Source: Brachionus plicatilis (Eukaryota > Rotifera > Eurotatoria > Ploima > Brachionidae). From it: a DNA stretch of 56,218 nucleotides. The DNA lies in contig QEOQ01000043.1 in assembly GCA_010279815.1 (NCBI GenBank), positions 174,559-230,776 on the forward strand, read 5' to 3'. The notes under the pieces were generated by a model. That model saw nothing but the letters and a program-made list of their open reading frames with translations. It ran no database searches and had not been told where the DNA came from. Shown piece by piece: positions 40,765-53,142 of this stretch (position 1 is its first letter; the number at the start of each line of letters is the position of its first letter). The position numbers and the translations under genes were made by a program.

Positions 40765-43700
40765 TCAATAAAAATCAATTACATTTATAGTTTTGAAAGT
40801 TGGAAACAACCCTTCTTGGTGAGTTCGCTTGTTTTTACCTTTCGAGTATCCATTCCAATGGTTGCCAGCCAAAGAAATAAGATCACCTTTTTTAAGCTCA
40901 ATTTCACCGAATTCTTTAACTGGTTGATGATCATAAATGGCAACTACATCGTGCTTATTTTGTCCACCGAAATAGTAAACATCATCCAACGATTTGAATC
41001 TCCAGGATGCATCCGGAAAGCGAACCTGCATTAGTTCGTAAGACATACGACACACTTGAGATGAAAATGTACATACTAAATAATCACATTGTGATAAATG
41101 AAATATGTCAAGGATGACTCCCTGAGCCGATTCGGGTGAATATCTCTTATCAAGAGATGCAGTTCTAGCATTTGTTTCATCAACTAAAAAATTATAATCC
41201 TTGTATCTTAATTTTAATGCATATTTACATAAAATTTAATCAAAAAATGTGAGAGTTACTTTTCTTTTGCTTCCTGTAAAACTTTAGGTTCATCAGTTGC
41301 CAAATAGACACTTCTAATTGCTTTTTGATCATTCTTTAAATCATAAATGTCGAAAAAATCTTTTGCATATTTCATATACTCATCTATGCTGTGAAAAGCA
41401 GCTTCAGTTCCAATTTTATCTGTTCTCCGTACATGAATACTAAATCAATAAATTTTTAGATTCTAATTACAAACATTTGCCTTATTATTCGTTTTTTATC
41501 AAATAAATAAAAAACTTAATAAAAAAATTTTTGAAAATAAAAGAAAAGGTAGTTGAAAAGTGCGAAAGAGGGAAAAAATTAGAGAAATGCAAAAATTTTA
41601 GATATTTTTTTTTTTTTGTCTCCAATTATATAGTGGTGTTCCCTTGTTTCTCTTGTAGACTAGAGAAATAAAAAAAAAACAATTAAATAATTGATTTTAG
41701 ATAGAATTTAGCAAAAAATTTTAGCAATTAATATTCCATATAGAATTCCTCACTAAAGTTAGAGTTTTTTACAAATATTAACTTTTTTTTTATTCATTTC
41801 AAATTTTGAAGAATATAAAATTTGCTAAAACTTTAAGTAAATTTTATTTTCAGATTTCTAGCCGCTTCTTTTTAAAATTCTATGATTTGATGGCCTAATA
41901 AGTTAAAGTTACTATAACATGGGTGATAACATACGGTATTTAGTAAAGATTTTGCCTCAGATCTAAACCATCACAAATTAAAAGCCAACATTACTTATTT
42001 TATAACTTAACTTTTTTTAAAATTTAATCCCTTCCATTTTGTCTAAATCTTTATTCCTTTATTCCCATTTTTTAGAACTTTCATATGACGATAATTTCAA
42101 TAATTTTCTTAATCTGTTAAAATCGAATTTTAAATTTTTATTTTTTAAAAAAATATTAAACTTTGCGATTTCTTTCATTAAGGCTGAAAATAAGGCCTAA
42201 GCCGTTCGGAGCTGTTCTGGGCAAATCCCCATTAACGGGAATGAATCAAAACATAGAAAATTAAAAGAATATAGCAAGGTGAAAATATGTAGAAAATTAA
42301 AACATAGAACGTAGAATTAAAAAAATAAGAAAAAATTATGAAAGAAATTAATTAGATTATCAGTTTACAGCCATCAATTTTCTATATCTTGATTTTTTAA
42401 GTTTAAAAATATTCTATATTTTGGCTTTCTATGTTAATTAATTTTCTAAGTTTTACTTTTTTCAACTTTTTTTTGTAAGATAATTTCTATGTTTTTTTTA
42501 AAGTTTTATGTTTTGATACACAGTCCCATAATCATATTTTAAATTAAAAAAATAAGGTTAATATCGATCAGTATCGAATTTTATTTGATTTTAATAAAGA
42601 AACTGTTTATTCAATATTGTTTTTTTTACATATCTATATATTAATTTCAAATCTCAACTCATTTAACAAGAGAAATGTTGAGCTGTTCCATCTGATACCA
42701 TTGGTAATCTAGTAAAATAACTAACTCGACATGAAAAAGCAAACAATATGTACCTTGGTTTCTTTGGAAGTCATTGGGGTCAACTTTAATTTAACTCAAT
42801 TTTTTTCCATTTTATTATAGATCTTTTTTTATTATTTTTTTTATTTGTTAAATACATTTTTCTTTTATCATAAAAAATGGGAACAAAAAAATCGGGCATG
42901 ATTCACTATTTAAATTTATTTTTTACTTAGTCATTTTTCGGATAAAATTTATTTTGCGAAAAGTTTTTGGGACAAGTAAAACGAAACATATAAAAAGAAA
43001 AAAAAACATATAACCAATTTTATAAAAAGATAAAAAACATAAATTCAAATCCAATTTTTTTTAATATTTTTAGTTAAAATAAAATAGTTTTAGTTTAAAA
43101 AAAAAATCTAATCAATTTAAAATTAAAGATATAAAGCAAAAATTCAAATCCTTTGCGCAAATAGATGAATTAACTTTAACACGTAAATTTACAAGTATTT
43201 TAACACATTTTTAACACAAAAATTATTAATTTCGACTAATTTTTCAGCAACAGGACTATTCGATTATTCTATTATTCCATAATTCAGCTTTTCAGGGTAA
43301 TAATTCAGAATAAATTTTTTATGATCTCTCTTTTCGTCTAATTAACCGGATTCCCTAAACCGGGGCTGCGCCCCAGACCCCATTCAATCCCCAGTTTGTT
43401 TAAACAAAATTAGGGTTAGGGTAAGGGGAAAATTAATTTTCTTTAACTAAAATTGTTCCGGAAATTATTTGAAAATTTAACAATTATTTAATAGTCGAAT
43501 AATCGAATAATTGGTAAATATCGAATTTTGTTCATGACTGGATTTTTTATAGTTTATGTTCTTTTCTCTTTTCTATATGTTTTTTTCTACCTCACCCATA
43601 GTTTTCTACGGCAATAATTTACAAATGACCATTCTAATTTATCCTAATTTGTGGAATATATTTTTTAAAAAATTTTATGGAATTTTTCAAAAAACACTGA

Positions 43701-46135
43701 TGAAAAACTGGCTTACTAATTCAATAACGCGAAAAAAAACAAGAGATTTGATCAAAACTTTTTCTTACCCAACACAAGGAGTCTTGAACTTTATATCTTT
43801 AGTATGTTTGCTAACAATTTCTTGGAATTTTGAATTGAACCTCATTAAAAAAGACAAAATTTGACCAGACCACCATACAAACGGATCTCCATGAAATTTT
43901 TTTATTGCTCCAAGAAACTCTCTCGGAACACTGAGTGGTAGATAATCAGGTTTATCAATAATTGCGTCGATAATAGGCATTTTAATTGCTTTAACATTTT
44001 CATTATGATTATCTAAAAAATTAATCACATTACTTTTCAATGAAATAATTAGAGATGTTTATTGAAGTATATTTTGTTGGTTAGACTTGAGGCTAATATG
44101 AACATTGTTTGAGCTTAACTTCAAACTTTTGCCAGCAAAATTTTCTTCAATTAGCAATCTCAGGAATAAAGAGAAAACTATTTTGTCACACCATTCCAAG
44201 ATGAATGAGACTCTTCTGAATTTGAACATGTTTTGCTTAAAGGCTCGAAATAAGCTTCATATCCTTTTTGATTGTATCGCCATCCATTCGATTGCAGAAT
44301 CATTGTGCGATTAGTAAAATAGGCAGTGATAAAACAATACATAACATGATGCATCTGACAACCGAAGCCACACGATTTACCCATGTCACAGATTATTTTT
44401 TTTCTGCTCTTACAATCGCTTGGGTTTTGTAATTCATTAAATTTATTTTGTACTTGATGAGATAATTTTTCTGATTCTGATTTACGCCATTCACCCAATT
44501 GATCCGAAATAGATAGATTATAGCTACTTGCAATCAATAAACTTGGTTAAATTAAAAAATACTAAATAATTTATTAAAACTTGATTTGATCATTGAAATT
44601 TTACATTTTTAATCTAAATTTTCAATGCGTAAAATATGAGAGAATATTTAAAAGCCAAAAAATAAAAATTTTTGCATATTTTTCTTTCTTTTTTAAAAAT
44701 AATTTTACAGTTTTTTTCAGAGTTGTTTAAAAGTCCCAAAAAAGTCCAAGTCATTAAAAAGAGTCCAAGTCCGGACCTTTTTTTTAAATTTGCTAGATTA
44801 GGCTTCATATCAAAAAATGTATATACTCTTGGGTAGTCTAATGCAAAAGATTTACCATTTATCAGAATTTTGTTGCAATTTTAGCATAAATTTCTTCTTC
44901 AGTATTCAAAATTTTAAAGTCTGGACTTATAGTTTTTTTTTTCAAAAAAAATTTAAGTCTTTAGTCGGACTTTTGAAAAAAAAAAAGTCCGCACTTGGAC
45001 TTAACTTGAGACTTGTGACTTTTAAAAAACTCTGGTTTTTTTGCTGAACTTTAGGGGAAAAAAAGCAAATTTTCGTCAAAAATTTTAAAAAATTAAATTT
45101 GAGGAACGAACTTAAGGGTTCCTTGAGGAAAAGAAATATTACACAAAAATTTTTAATAATTAAGCAAAATTCAGTTGAAACTAATAATTAAAATAATTAA
45201 TAAAATTTTTTTTAAGAGATGTTGGCTATTCAAACCACTAGTTTAAAAGTGATATTTATTTTTTTAATACCTTTTAAATATTTGCACTTTTTAAAACATG
45301 ATTTTGAAATATGTGGAAAAGTTATGTATTTTTTATAAGCTTTAAATCAATTCTTTTTTCCACTAAAACTCTTTTTGGTTTTTTTCAATTTTTCTATATT
45401 TTTAGATAAAATTCAGGAAAAAACTGTAAAATTTTTCTAAAAGATTACAAAAAATCGTTCCTTTTTTAAATTTTAGTTTTCTACCATTCTTTACGGAAAT
45501 TAACTTAAAATATCCGAAATTTAGATTAAAAATGGCAAATTTAAATTATCAAATCATTATTGTTTTACTAAAGCTTACTTTATTCGCTCTTGGAAATTTT
45601 TTTCTATAAAATCAAGATGAGAACTTAATTTTGTAGTCTCTTTCAAATTTTTTAATTCTCCAATTTGTGAATTGATGAAAAACGACACATCTTTAATGTC
45701 GTGGTAAATTTTTCGCCGGGTCTCTTCGAATTCATAGCTTGGATCTGATAAAAAAGAAAACAAGATAAATTATTAAGGAAAAATTGATTTTTCAAAATTT
45801 ACTGAAAATTACAGCTTGATCAGAGTTAAGCCCGGCAATTTTTTTTTCGTATTCTTGAGCTTTTTGTCTTTAAAATATTTTCAATTCGGATATTTTTTTT
45901 TGCTAAAAAAATACCTTAATTCATTTATTATTTCTTCGTTGCGACGGTTTTTTGACTGTAAGTCTAAAAGTTCCTTTTCAGCATTCAGTAGCCAGTTGTT
46001 CAGATCATTTTGATTGCTAAAATCGCTTCTTTCTTCGATAAAATTTTTACGGGAATTTCCGAAAAACATGTATAAAAAACCGAACAGCCATAAGACTATT
46101 ATGGTCAAGAGAAAATACTTTATAGTGCTTTTCAT
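40765..46135 (-). CDS. FUT8: Alpha-1,6-fucosyltransferase, seven exons, 555 aa
   Basis: Transfers fucose from GDP-fucose to the innermost GlcNAc of N-glycans in the Golgi. Exons: 46135-45915, 45867-45803, 45744-45579, 44541-44192, 44012-43769, 41439-41260 and 41206-40765. All introns are GT-AG and all phases match, totalling 1,668 nt. It has a type II membrane anchor (residues about 5-25), then a coiled-coil stem. Then come NPSDCKSRKKIICDMGKSCG and GCQMHHVMYCF, HGDPFVWWSGQ, the GDP-fucose-binding IHVRRTDKIGTEAAFH (about 350), VYLATDEPKV, GVILDIFHLSQCDYLVCTF and SSQVCR. The C-terminal SH3 domain (KKGDLISLAGNHWNGYSKG, then GLFPTF) is the FUT8 hallmark. The exon 2 donor (A|GTAAAT) was chosen by phase. 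Introns of 2.33 and 1.04 kb hold repeats. Confidence 0.95.
41440..43768. other. FUT8 intron 5, with a GC-rich dispersed repeat and an inverted-repeat element
   Basis: An inverted pair around 43252-43290 and 43490-43520 (TATTCGATTATT..) brackets the GC-rich motif AAACCGGGGCTGCGCCCC at about 43356-43385, followed by TTAGGGTTAGGG (43420-43431). This is probably a MITE. The motif recurs in inverse orientation near 2.4 kb. The frame at 43556-43864 is antisense to exon 5 and not a gene. Confidence 0.55.
44718..45034. mobile_element. MITE of the CAGAGTTG-AAAGTCC family, best copy (in FUT8 intron 3)
   Basis: The ends CAGAGTTGTTTAAAAGTCCC and, inverted, CAGAGTTTTTTAAAAGTCAC enclose nested AAGTCCAAGTC and GTCCGGAC motifs near both tips. 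It is 317 bp. The body is shared with 11231-11527 (TTTAGCATAAATTTCTTCTTC). No coding capacity. Confidence 0.85.
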
Positions 46136-47039
46136 TTATTGAATTAGCTAATCTAGTCTAAATGCATCTATTAATTTTAAAATTTTTGTTAAAAAACTCA
46201 ATATTTTTGGCTAAAATAAAAATTATTTTTATAAAACTTAATACTTAATGAATATCACTGATACTTGATCATAATTGAATATCTCGATTTCTCGTTTGAA
46301 TATTTAGATTTTTTGCCAAGTGTTCCTACACCTAATTACAAAAATTTGTAATCAAAAAGGATCGCATGCTGTGATGAGTTTTTAAATAATTTCATATTCC
46401 AAAATTGATTTTAATTTTCTAATAAATTTTTTTAAAAATGTCACATGATTGAAACTTTAGTTTTTAACAACCACTAAAAAAAACATTTTTATATTTTATC
46501 TAGCTATTTTTTGATACAGAAATTAAGATAACTTCTTAGAAATTTGTTATCACTAATAAAATTTTTTTTTTTTTAATTTATAAGTCTCTTATTTTTGCAA
46601 AAATTTAGTAAAAAATACTTAATTAAATTGAAATGTTAATAACACAAAAGTAATTTCAAAATACATTTCCAAATAAAAAAATTCTTTATGTTTTTTGTTT
46701 TTTCTTGATTTAAAAATTTTGGTTGACTTAAAGTATTTTTTATATTTTGACACGTTCATCATAAGCCGTTTCTAAATCTAATCAATTTCTTTTTAAAAAA
46801 ACTTCAAACATTATGCCGAATTTGAGATTAAGAATATTTTTTCAATAAAATCGCGTGTACAAAAAGCCGTGTGTTTTCTAGCTGCATTTTAAAACACGTA
46901 ATTATTTATTAGATTTACAAGTTGTTTAAATAAAAAATAAATTATTTTCTATTAATATTTTTATAATAAACAGAAAACGCATTAAGATTCGAAGGCTTAA
47001 AATTAAAAATATTTTTAGATTATTTTCACTAAATAAAAT
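46136..47039. other. Intergenic region
   Basis: AT-rich 5' flank of FUT8. No features recognised. Confidence 0.5.
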
Positions 47040-47147
47040 ATGAGTTTAACCAGTTCATTTAATGACTATCGAAAAAAAATTCTAATCAAAAATAAAATAA
47101 ATTCACTTAGAACAATTCTTTGGACTTTTTTAATATTTATTTTTATA
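47040..47147 (+). CDS. Possible first exon of a type II membrane protein
   Basis: Reads MSLTSSFNDYRKKILIKNK, then a hydrophobic anchor (SLRTILWTFLIFIFI), and meets a strong donor GTGAGT at 47148. A short basic cytosolic tail plus one TM is the layout of a Golgi glycosyltransferase N-terminus. No downstream exon joins with confidence. The nearest coding-like piece is at 47951-48111 (LTALVNNFLNHFRRITLV then IFSHDQF), in which VIFSHD recalls MGAT2-type GlcNAc-transferases. The evidence is thin, and it could be a decayed gene. Confidence 0.3.
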
Positions 47148-47950
47148 GTGAGTAAACAAGAAAAAAATTCATCAAGATTCCAACGAAATAACCTACTTGG
47201 AAAATTCTTTAACTGGCGTTTGAGTCTGTAAAAAATTTGTTGAATTCTTTTGTTCTCAGAGAAAAAAATAAAAACTTTGAAATTAATTAGATCTTTGCAA
47301 TGTCTAATAATAATTTACCTGGCACTTTATTTGAGGCATTAAAAATAGTTATGACTTTTTTTGGGAGTCCATTGCCTTTTCCATTTAGACTTCTTAAATA
47401 TGCCAGAATATTTTTTTAGAATTAATCATTTTTAGCTTTAAAGAATTTCCAACTAAAAATAGGCATCACAATTTTTATTCATACCAATAATTAAATCTTT
47501 TTTTCGAACAAACAAAGATTAAGATTACAATTCTAATTTAATTCTAATTTAATTCATAAATTTGATAAATTTTTTGTAACTGCCCTATTGTATAGAGAAT
47601 TTGTTTTAATAGTCTTGGCAATCGTCGAGTGATTTATCATTCTCATCTGATAAATAATAACTTCAATCATTTCTTATTGATTTATTTTAACCAAATGATT
47701 AACACAAGTTACATCCTTTAGCGTATTTTTATTAATGAAAATAAAATTTAAAAACAAATTTGGTTTTTTTCTTTTTGTTAGTTTTGATATTAATTTTAAT
47801 AATTAAAAATCATTTCATAAGAACAAAATTTTTTTCTAATTTTTATCCTACAGTATCTTTTTTGATGAGCATGAATTGATCAGCCTTTGTTCTTTATTTA
47901 TGGACTGAGGCATTCATATAAACAAAGACTAAAAAATAGCTAATTTTTAG

Positions 47951-48111
47951 GAATTACACTAACTGCTCTTGTAAATAATTTTCTTAACCATTTTCGAAGA
48001 ATCACTCTTGTAATTTTTTCTCATGATCAATTTTTAGATCCTTTTAACAAAATACATCAAAATTTTAATACCAATGCATTAATCGATTTTAATTTTTTTA
48101 TCAAAAATTAA
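47951..48111 (+). pseudogene. Possible GlcNAc-transferase (MGAT2-like) fragment
   Basis: After an acceptor-like TTTTTAG at 47944-47950, 53 sense codons are open (ITLTALVNNFLNHFRR, LVIFSHDQFLDPFNK). The LVIFSHD word matches a conserved motif of MGAT2. The following residues do not match, and the frame ends at TAA. It is either a relic or chance; no further exons were identified. Confidence 0.22.
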
Positions 48112-50090
48112 ATATCATTTAGTTGCTATGATACAAAATGGAAAAAGGTATGAAAGTGAATTTTGGAATGCGAGCAATCTTACAAAATTAGAGCTTATTC
48201 ACGAATATATTTTTTAATTAAAATATGCGATCTTTAATTTAAGAATTTTGAAAATTTCATATTTGTTCAGCTATTGTTTTTTTTACGTTATAATAAAAAA
48301 ATTCAACCCGAAATTCTTTTTATTTATTTAAACTTATTTTAAGTCGTATCTGTGTCATGTGCTATTTTAGCTATCAATTTATAGGACAATTTTATTAAAC
48401 CCTTGACTTGATTGTTTTCGAAAATTAAATTTTTTTTCTTTGTAAATTTAAAACTAGGAAAACTTTATATTTACTAAGGATCTACATTCGGAAATTCTTA
48501 GTAAAAAGCTTATATATTGAACAATCTAAATAACCGTTGATACTCTTTTAAGAAGTCTCTTCTAAATTGTTTGACTTCATTTAAACGACATTTAAATCAA
48601 TAATTTTTAGCGAGATAAAAAATTTGCAGATCTTTGAATAAAATTTTTCTCATGATACTCTAATAAAATAAGAGTTTAAAGATAATATGAGTTCAAATCG
48701 AAAAATAATAATTTCAATTATATTTTCTGAGATAGATTTATGAAAACAGAACTTGAAGCTCCCTGTTGTTATCAAAAATTATTTTTAAAAGAGATAAAAA
48801 ACTGAAAATTGATTTGCATTTATTTGAATAAATTTGCTAATATATTATTTTTTCATAACAAATTCAATATACTAAAAAATGTTAAATATATAAATAAAAA
48901 TATTGGCATTGTTAATTAAAAAAAAAAAACAAAAATTGAAAATTGATATAGCTTTTTTGTTTAGGCTTTGAACTCATTCATCAATATTTTTAAGTCGAAA
49001 CAAACTGAAATTCTGAAAAACAAAAAAAAAACTAAAAATCATACAATTCTTTAATTTCTTTTTAATTGGAGAGCTGTTACAGATACTTAATTTGGGTGAC
49101 ATTTTGATTTTAATTGCTGATAAGTTTTGCAGAATTAATTCAAGGCCTAATGAAAAAATTTATTTCAAATTTAAATTTTTGTTTATATTTTTGCTCTAAA
49201 ATTCACAATGCCAAAAAAAATTCAATTGCAAATTGACACAGAATTGAAAAATATTTGAATCATCTAACTAAAATTAATTTTAAACTGATCTTAAAAATCA
49301 ATAGAAAATATTATGTAAAAAGGATTTTTTATAAATAATTTTTTAATCATTTATTGAAGCGAAGAAAAATAAACTTATCATGAAGCCTAAATTAAATCAA
49401 AACTTTAACTTTATGACTAAAATTTCATTTAATTTTTAGTATTAAAGACTTACAATTCTGAGGAAAATTAAAAATACCTTAAATAAAAAATTAAAAATAC
49501 CTTAAAATACCTAATATTTAATATCTTTTCTAATTCCCTTCTTTTCTTTTATTATCGGTGACATATTTTTCCAAAATAACCAATTCATAGGAAGCCTAGC
49601 CTCTTCGGATTTATCTACTTTTAAATTCTCTAGTAAAACTATAATAATTGATTGATAATTGATAATTCGGCTTGAACCGTTAATTTTTTGTTAATTAACA
49701 TGACATTTGATTCGAAAAAAATTTTTTAATAGAAATATATAATATAATTTATAAAGATTTTTATCTAATAAAACTTTGGTAAATTTTAGCAATTTTAAAT
49801 TTCTCATATTGCGAGAATAAACTTAAATTAGAAAGTTTTTTTATAAAGCTTTATCCATTGAAAAACATATTTTTAGCGCTCTATTAAAATAAAAAAAAAT
49901 AACTGATTTTTTAATAAGGCTTATTTATGAAAAAATCTTTTATAAAGAAATTAGAGGTAAATACGTTAAATTACTTAATCAACAATCGAATATAAAAATA
50001 TCTTTTACTAAATTTCAAAATCATTTATTTTATAAAAAATGCCTAGAACTAGCATTTAAAAAAGTAAAAACCACATAAAATTTATTCAAT
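48112..50090. other. Intergenic region, no supported gene
   Basis: AT-rich. A 46-codon minus-strand open stretch (about 49500-49640, with EEARLPMNWLFWKNMSPI) and a plus-strand stretch (about 49925-50080, with KEIRGKYVKLLNQQSNIK) look mildly coding-like but have no recognisable relatives or splice partners. Confidence 0.4.
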
Positions 50091-50387
50091 AGGTTTAACA
50101 TGCATTGGAAATTATTTCGGTATAGAATATCTTATTCAACCTAGAGATAAAAAGATAAGTATTTCAAGACAAATAAATGATCAGTCATCGGTAAAGGTTC
50201 AAAACATTGGTATCCTTGGGAATTCGAAATCTGTTAGTAGATGTAGTTACAAAACTGTCCTAATAGGGTCATGTAGTAAATTGAGATATTGTTTGATAAT
50301 ATCATCAAGTCCCAAATTTTTTTGTTCCAAAAATGTAAATCTAAATAGCTTAGTTAATTTCGTTATCATTAAAATTAATATTTAAAG
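50091..50387 (+). CDS. Unrecognised open segment (about 98 codons)
   Basis: From an acceptor-like CAATAG at about 50090 the frame stays open to TAA near 50385 (CIGNYFGIEYLIQPRDKKI, SSVKVQNIGILGNSKSV, SYKTVLIGSCSKLRYCL). It is locally GC-richer than its surroundings, and a stop-free run this long is unlikely by chance at this AT content. I recognise no family. The upstream block (49925-50080) could be its previous exon, but the phase does not close. Confidence 0.3.
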
Positions 50388-52062
50388 TTTTAACTCAAGC
50401 CCCAGGTTGAATTAAATCTTGATTCATATTTTTGCTCATACTTTTTAATATTTTTCAATAATATTTTTTTTCAAATTATAAAAATTGTTTTTTTAATTAT
50501 AAAAAAACTATTTTTTATTATAACTTCCATTTCATTAGACAAAAAATATAATTATTCTTTCAAAAATATAATTTTTCTTTAAAGCAAAGAACTAACGCAT
50601 TTACCACAATCGAATATAAATTTTATTTCAATGTCTGCTAATTAATGTTTCCCATTTTCATCAAAATGACTTTATGATTCATAAGCAGTGAATAAGGAAA
50701 AAAAAATTCATCACAATTTAACAGTTTAAATGGAAAAGGAATAATAAAATAACAAAAAAATGGTATATTAAAACAAGAAAAAAATTTTCAAAACCATTTT
50801 CTGATATTTTAACTTTATTCGCATTTTTCCTGCATGATTTTATTTATCATTTTTAAATACAATTGTTTACTAAAACAAAATATTACAACACAATAAATTA
50901 GATAAACAGGTTTAAAAGTTTCCAAAACCTTGAATTTGTATCGACATATAGGCTCAGATTTATAAATTATTTATAAAATATATATATGATATCGTATATT
51001 TTGATAACACGTATTTTTGATATTTACTTAACGCAAACTAAGATAAAATAAAAAATTTTTTATTTTACTAAATATTCAATTTTTCGTAAAATACTTAAAA
51101 AAGAACGAAAATGAGATTAATCAGCTTCACTTATTTACCAAGAATTATTCGAATTATGTCCATTTAAACATTTTGCCAAGAAAATGAACTGCATCTTTAA
51201 ATACTTTACAAGTTTACTTCATTTTTTTTAAAGTTAATTGATTATTAAATTTTGATTTTATTGTAATGTGAGATTCATCAAATTTTCTATTAAATGCAGA
51301 GGATGTACCAGTTGCTACAGTTTACATAACATGTTTTAGTCCTTCAGAACTTAAACTTTGGTATTTTTTATTATTTGTATTTGTTTTTTTTACCAAAATT
51401 CACAATGCCCTCTATTTAAAGATGTAAGTTGTATTTCTTTACAATTTTAATCACCTAATATAAAAATATTAAGTACGGATGACAAAATTTTAACATTTAA
51501 ATAAAATAAATTTACCAAGTGCAAAAAAAAATCCATTTAAAATATATCGATAGAGACAGAGAAAATAAATCTCAAAATATTAATATTTTATTTAATAATT
51601 AATATTTCCTGTGTTAATTTGAATTAATCTTTTATTTTTGATTTTAATAACAAATTTTTCGTTTCAAGCTGTTTCACCATCAAAAAGTTTAAAAAGCTCA
51701 ATTTTGTCAATTTAAATTGATGAAAAAAAAAATTATTTTTTTAATATTTAGAAGGTTTGTTTAAAAAGCCAGAAAACCAAAATTTACGATTACTTTTATT
51801 TGTGAATAAAAAATAATGAACATTTTGGTTCAACTTCAAAAATTTTATATTCGCCGATTTGAAGTTATTTAAAAAACATTAAAATTTTAAAAGATCAATT
51901 TTTTTTTTAATATTTTTAATTTTAAGACAAATTAATTGCTTATTCTAATGGTCACTATGGAAACAAAAAATGAACATTTAATTTGGAAAATTTTTCTTGA
52001 AAAAATTTTTTTATCAATAAATTCCATTAATTGAAACAGTTTTGGTTAATTTAAAGTAAATA
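50388..52062. other. Intergenic region upstream of IFT43
   Basis: AT-rich, no features recognised. Confidence 0.5.
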
Positions 52063-53142
52063 ATGTCGGATCAAGATATTGATTTTGAATCGACAATTAA
52101 GTCATCTAGAAAGGCAAGCTTAAAAAACAAAATTAATTTTTTTCTAATTTACATTTTTAGTTAAGCTCAAGACGAAGAAAAGATCGTATTGAAGACGATA
52201 ATATAGACTCAATTTTAGATCTTGATGCTCCGAGAGTATTCTCTTGTTATGTTTAAAATTTTTCCAAACATTTTTTATATTTTAAGACTCAAAATCGAAG
52301 AGGTTCGAATGCCACCGAAGGTATTAGTTTGGATAACTTACCAGAAAATCGAACAAATGCCAATGAAGAGATCAATGAGCCAAGTTTAACTCAAAGTCAA
52401 AATTTCAGATCAAGGAGAAAAAATGCTGAGAACAATTTTAGTGTAGAGACAAGGTAATTTTTTTACAAATAACATCAATTAAATTAATGAACAAAATGAA
52501 GTCAAGATGTGCCTGATTCAACTGCTTTTTCCAGGAAACTTAATTTAAAAGAAATGAACCAAATTGAAGAGAATGGTTTGATTTAAGAGAACTTTTTATA
52601 AGTTAAAATAAACATAATTTTATTTCTAAGAAATTCCAGAAATTCCGGATCTTGAAGAAATACCAGATCCAGTAGAAGATATTGCTTTTCAAGTAGCTGA
52701 AGCTCCAGAGTAAATTATTAGAATTTTTTGATATTATCTTCATTTCTCTCATTTATTTAAGTGTTCAAGTTCATCAAATAGCAACATTCAAAGAACTTGA
52801 TAAAGAATTTTTCAGAGAAAAAGCATTCCAGTTTTTGGTAATTTAAGGAACTAGTAAAATCATTAGCAAATTCAAGAATTTTTTTTCAAGGAAGGAAACA
52901 TAGATGTCAGCTTGTTACATTGTGGTCTGAGCACTGAGACACAAATTGCCGAAGAAGAAGACGTAATATGGGAATGGAATAAACTTTTTACCGAAGTTGT
53001 GTCTGCGCTTACCGCAAATACTGAAAATGAGCCAAAATCTACTTTTGATGTACCAATTGAAAATGCCAGAAAAACAACCACTGATGCTAGTTTGAATTTA
53101 ACATCTAGACGAGACCGAAAATTCGAGGACATTTTTTCCTAA
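52063..53142 (+). CDS. IFT43: Intraflagellar transport protein 43, seven exons, 257 aa
   Basis: A subunit of the IFT-A complex, which moves cargo from ciliary tip to base. Exons: 52063-52113, 52161-52235, 52287-52453, 52502-52575, 52631-52709, 52762-52837 and 52891-53142. Phases match throughout, totalling 774 nt. The conserved C-terminal half is clear: IPEIPDLEEIPD, DIAFQVAEAPE, QIATFKELDKEF, AFQFL, EGNIDVSLLHCGL, then EEEDVIWEWNKLFTEV, which is the IFT43 signature. The N-terminal 120 residues are polar and disordered (RRRKDRIEDD), as in relatives. Intron 1 is GC-AG (AAG|GCAAGC..TTTTTAG); no GT donor there keeps the frame. The protein is about 50 residues longer than the human one. Confidence 0.95.

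Noticed and set aside
43420..43431. TTAGGGTTAGGG as an internal telomere repeat
   Set aside because: Only two units, next to a dispersed GC-rich motif; too short to claim telomeric origin.
43556..44314. Plus-strand frames at 43556-43864 and 44105-44314
   Set aside because: They overlap FUT8 exons 5 and 4 in antisense.
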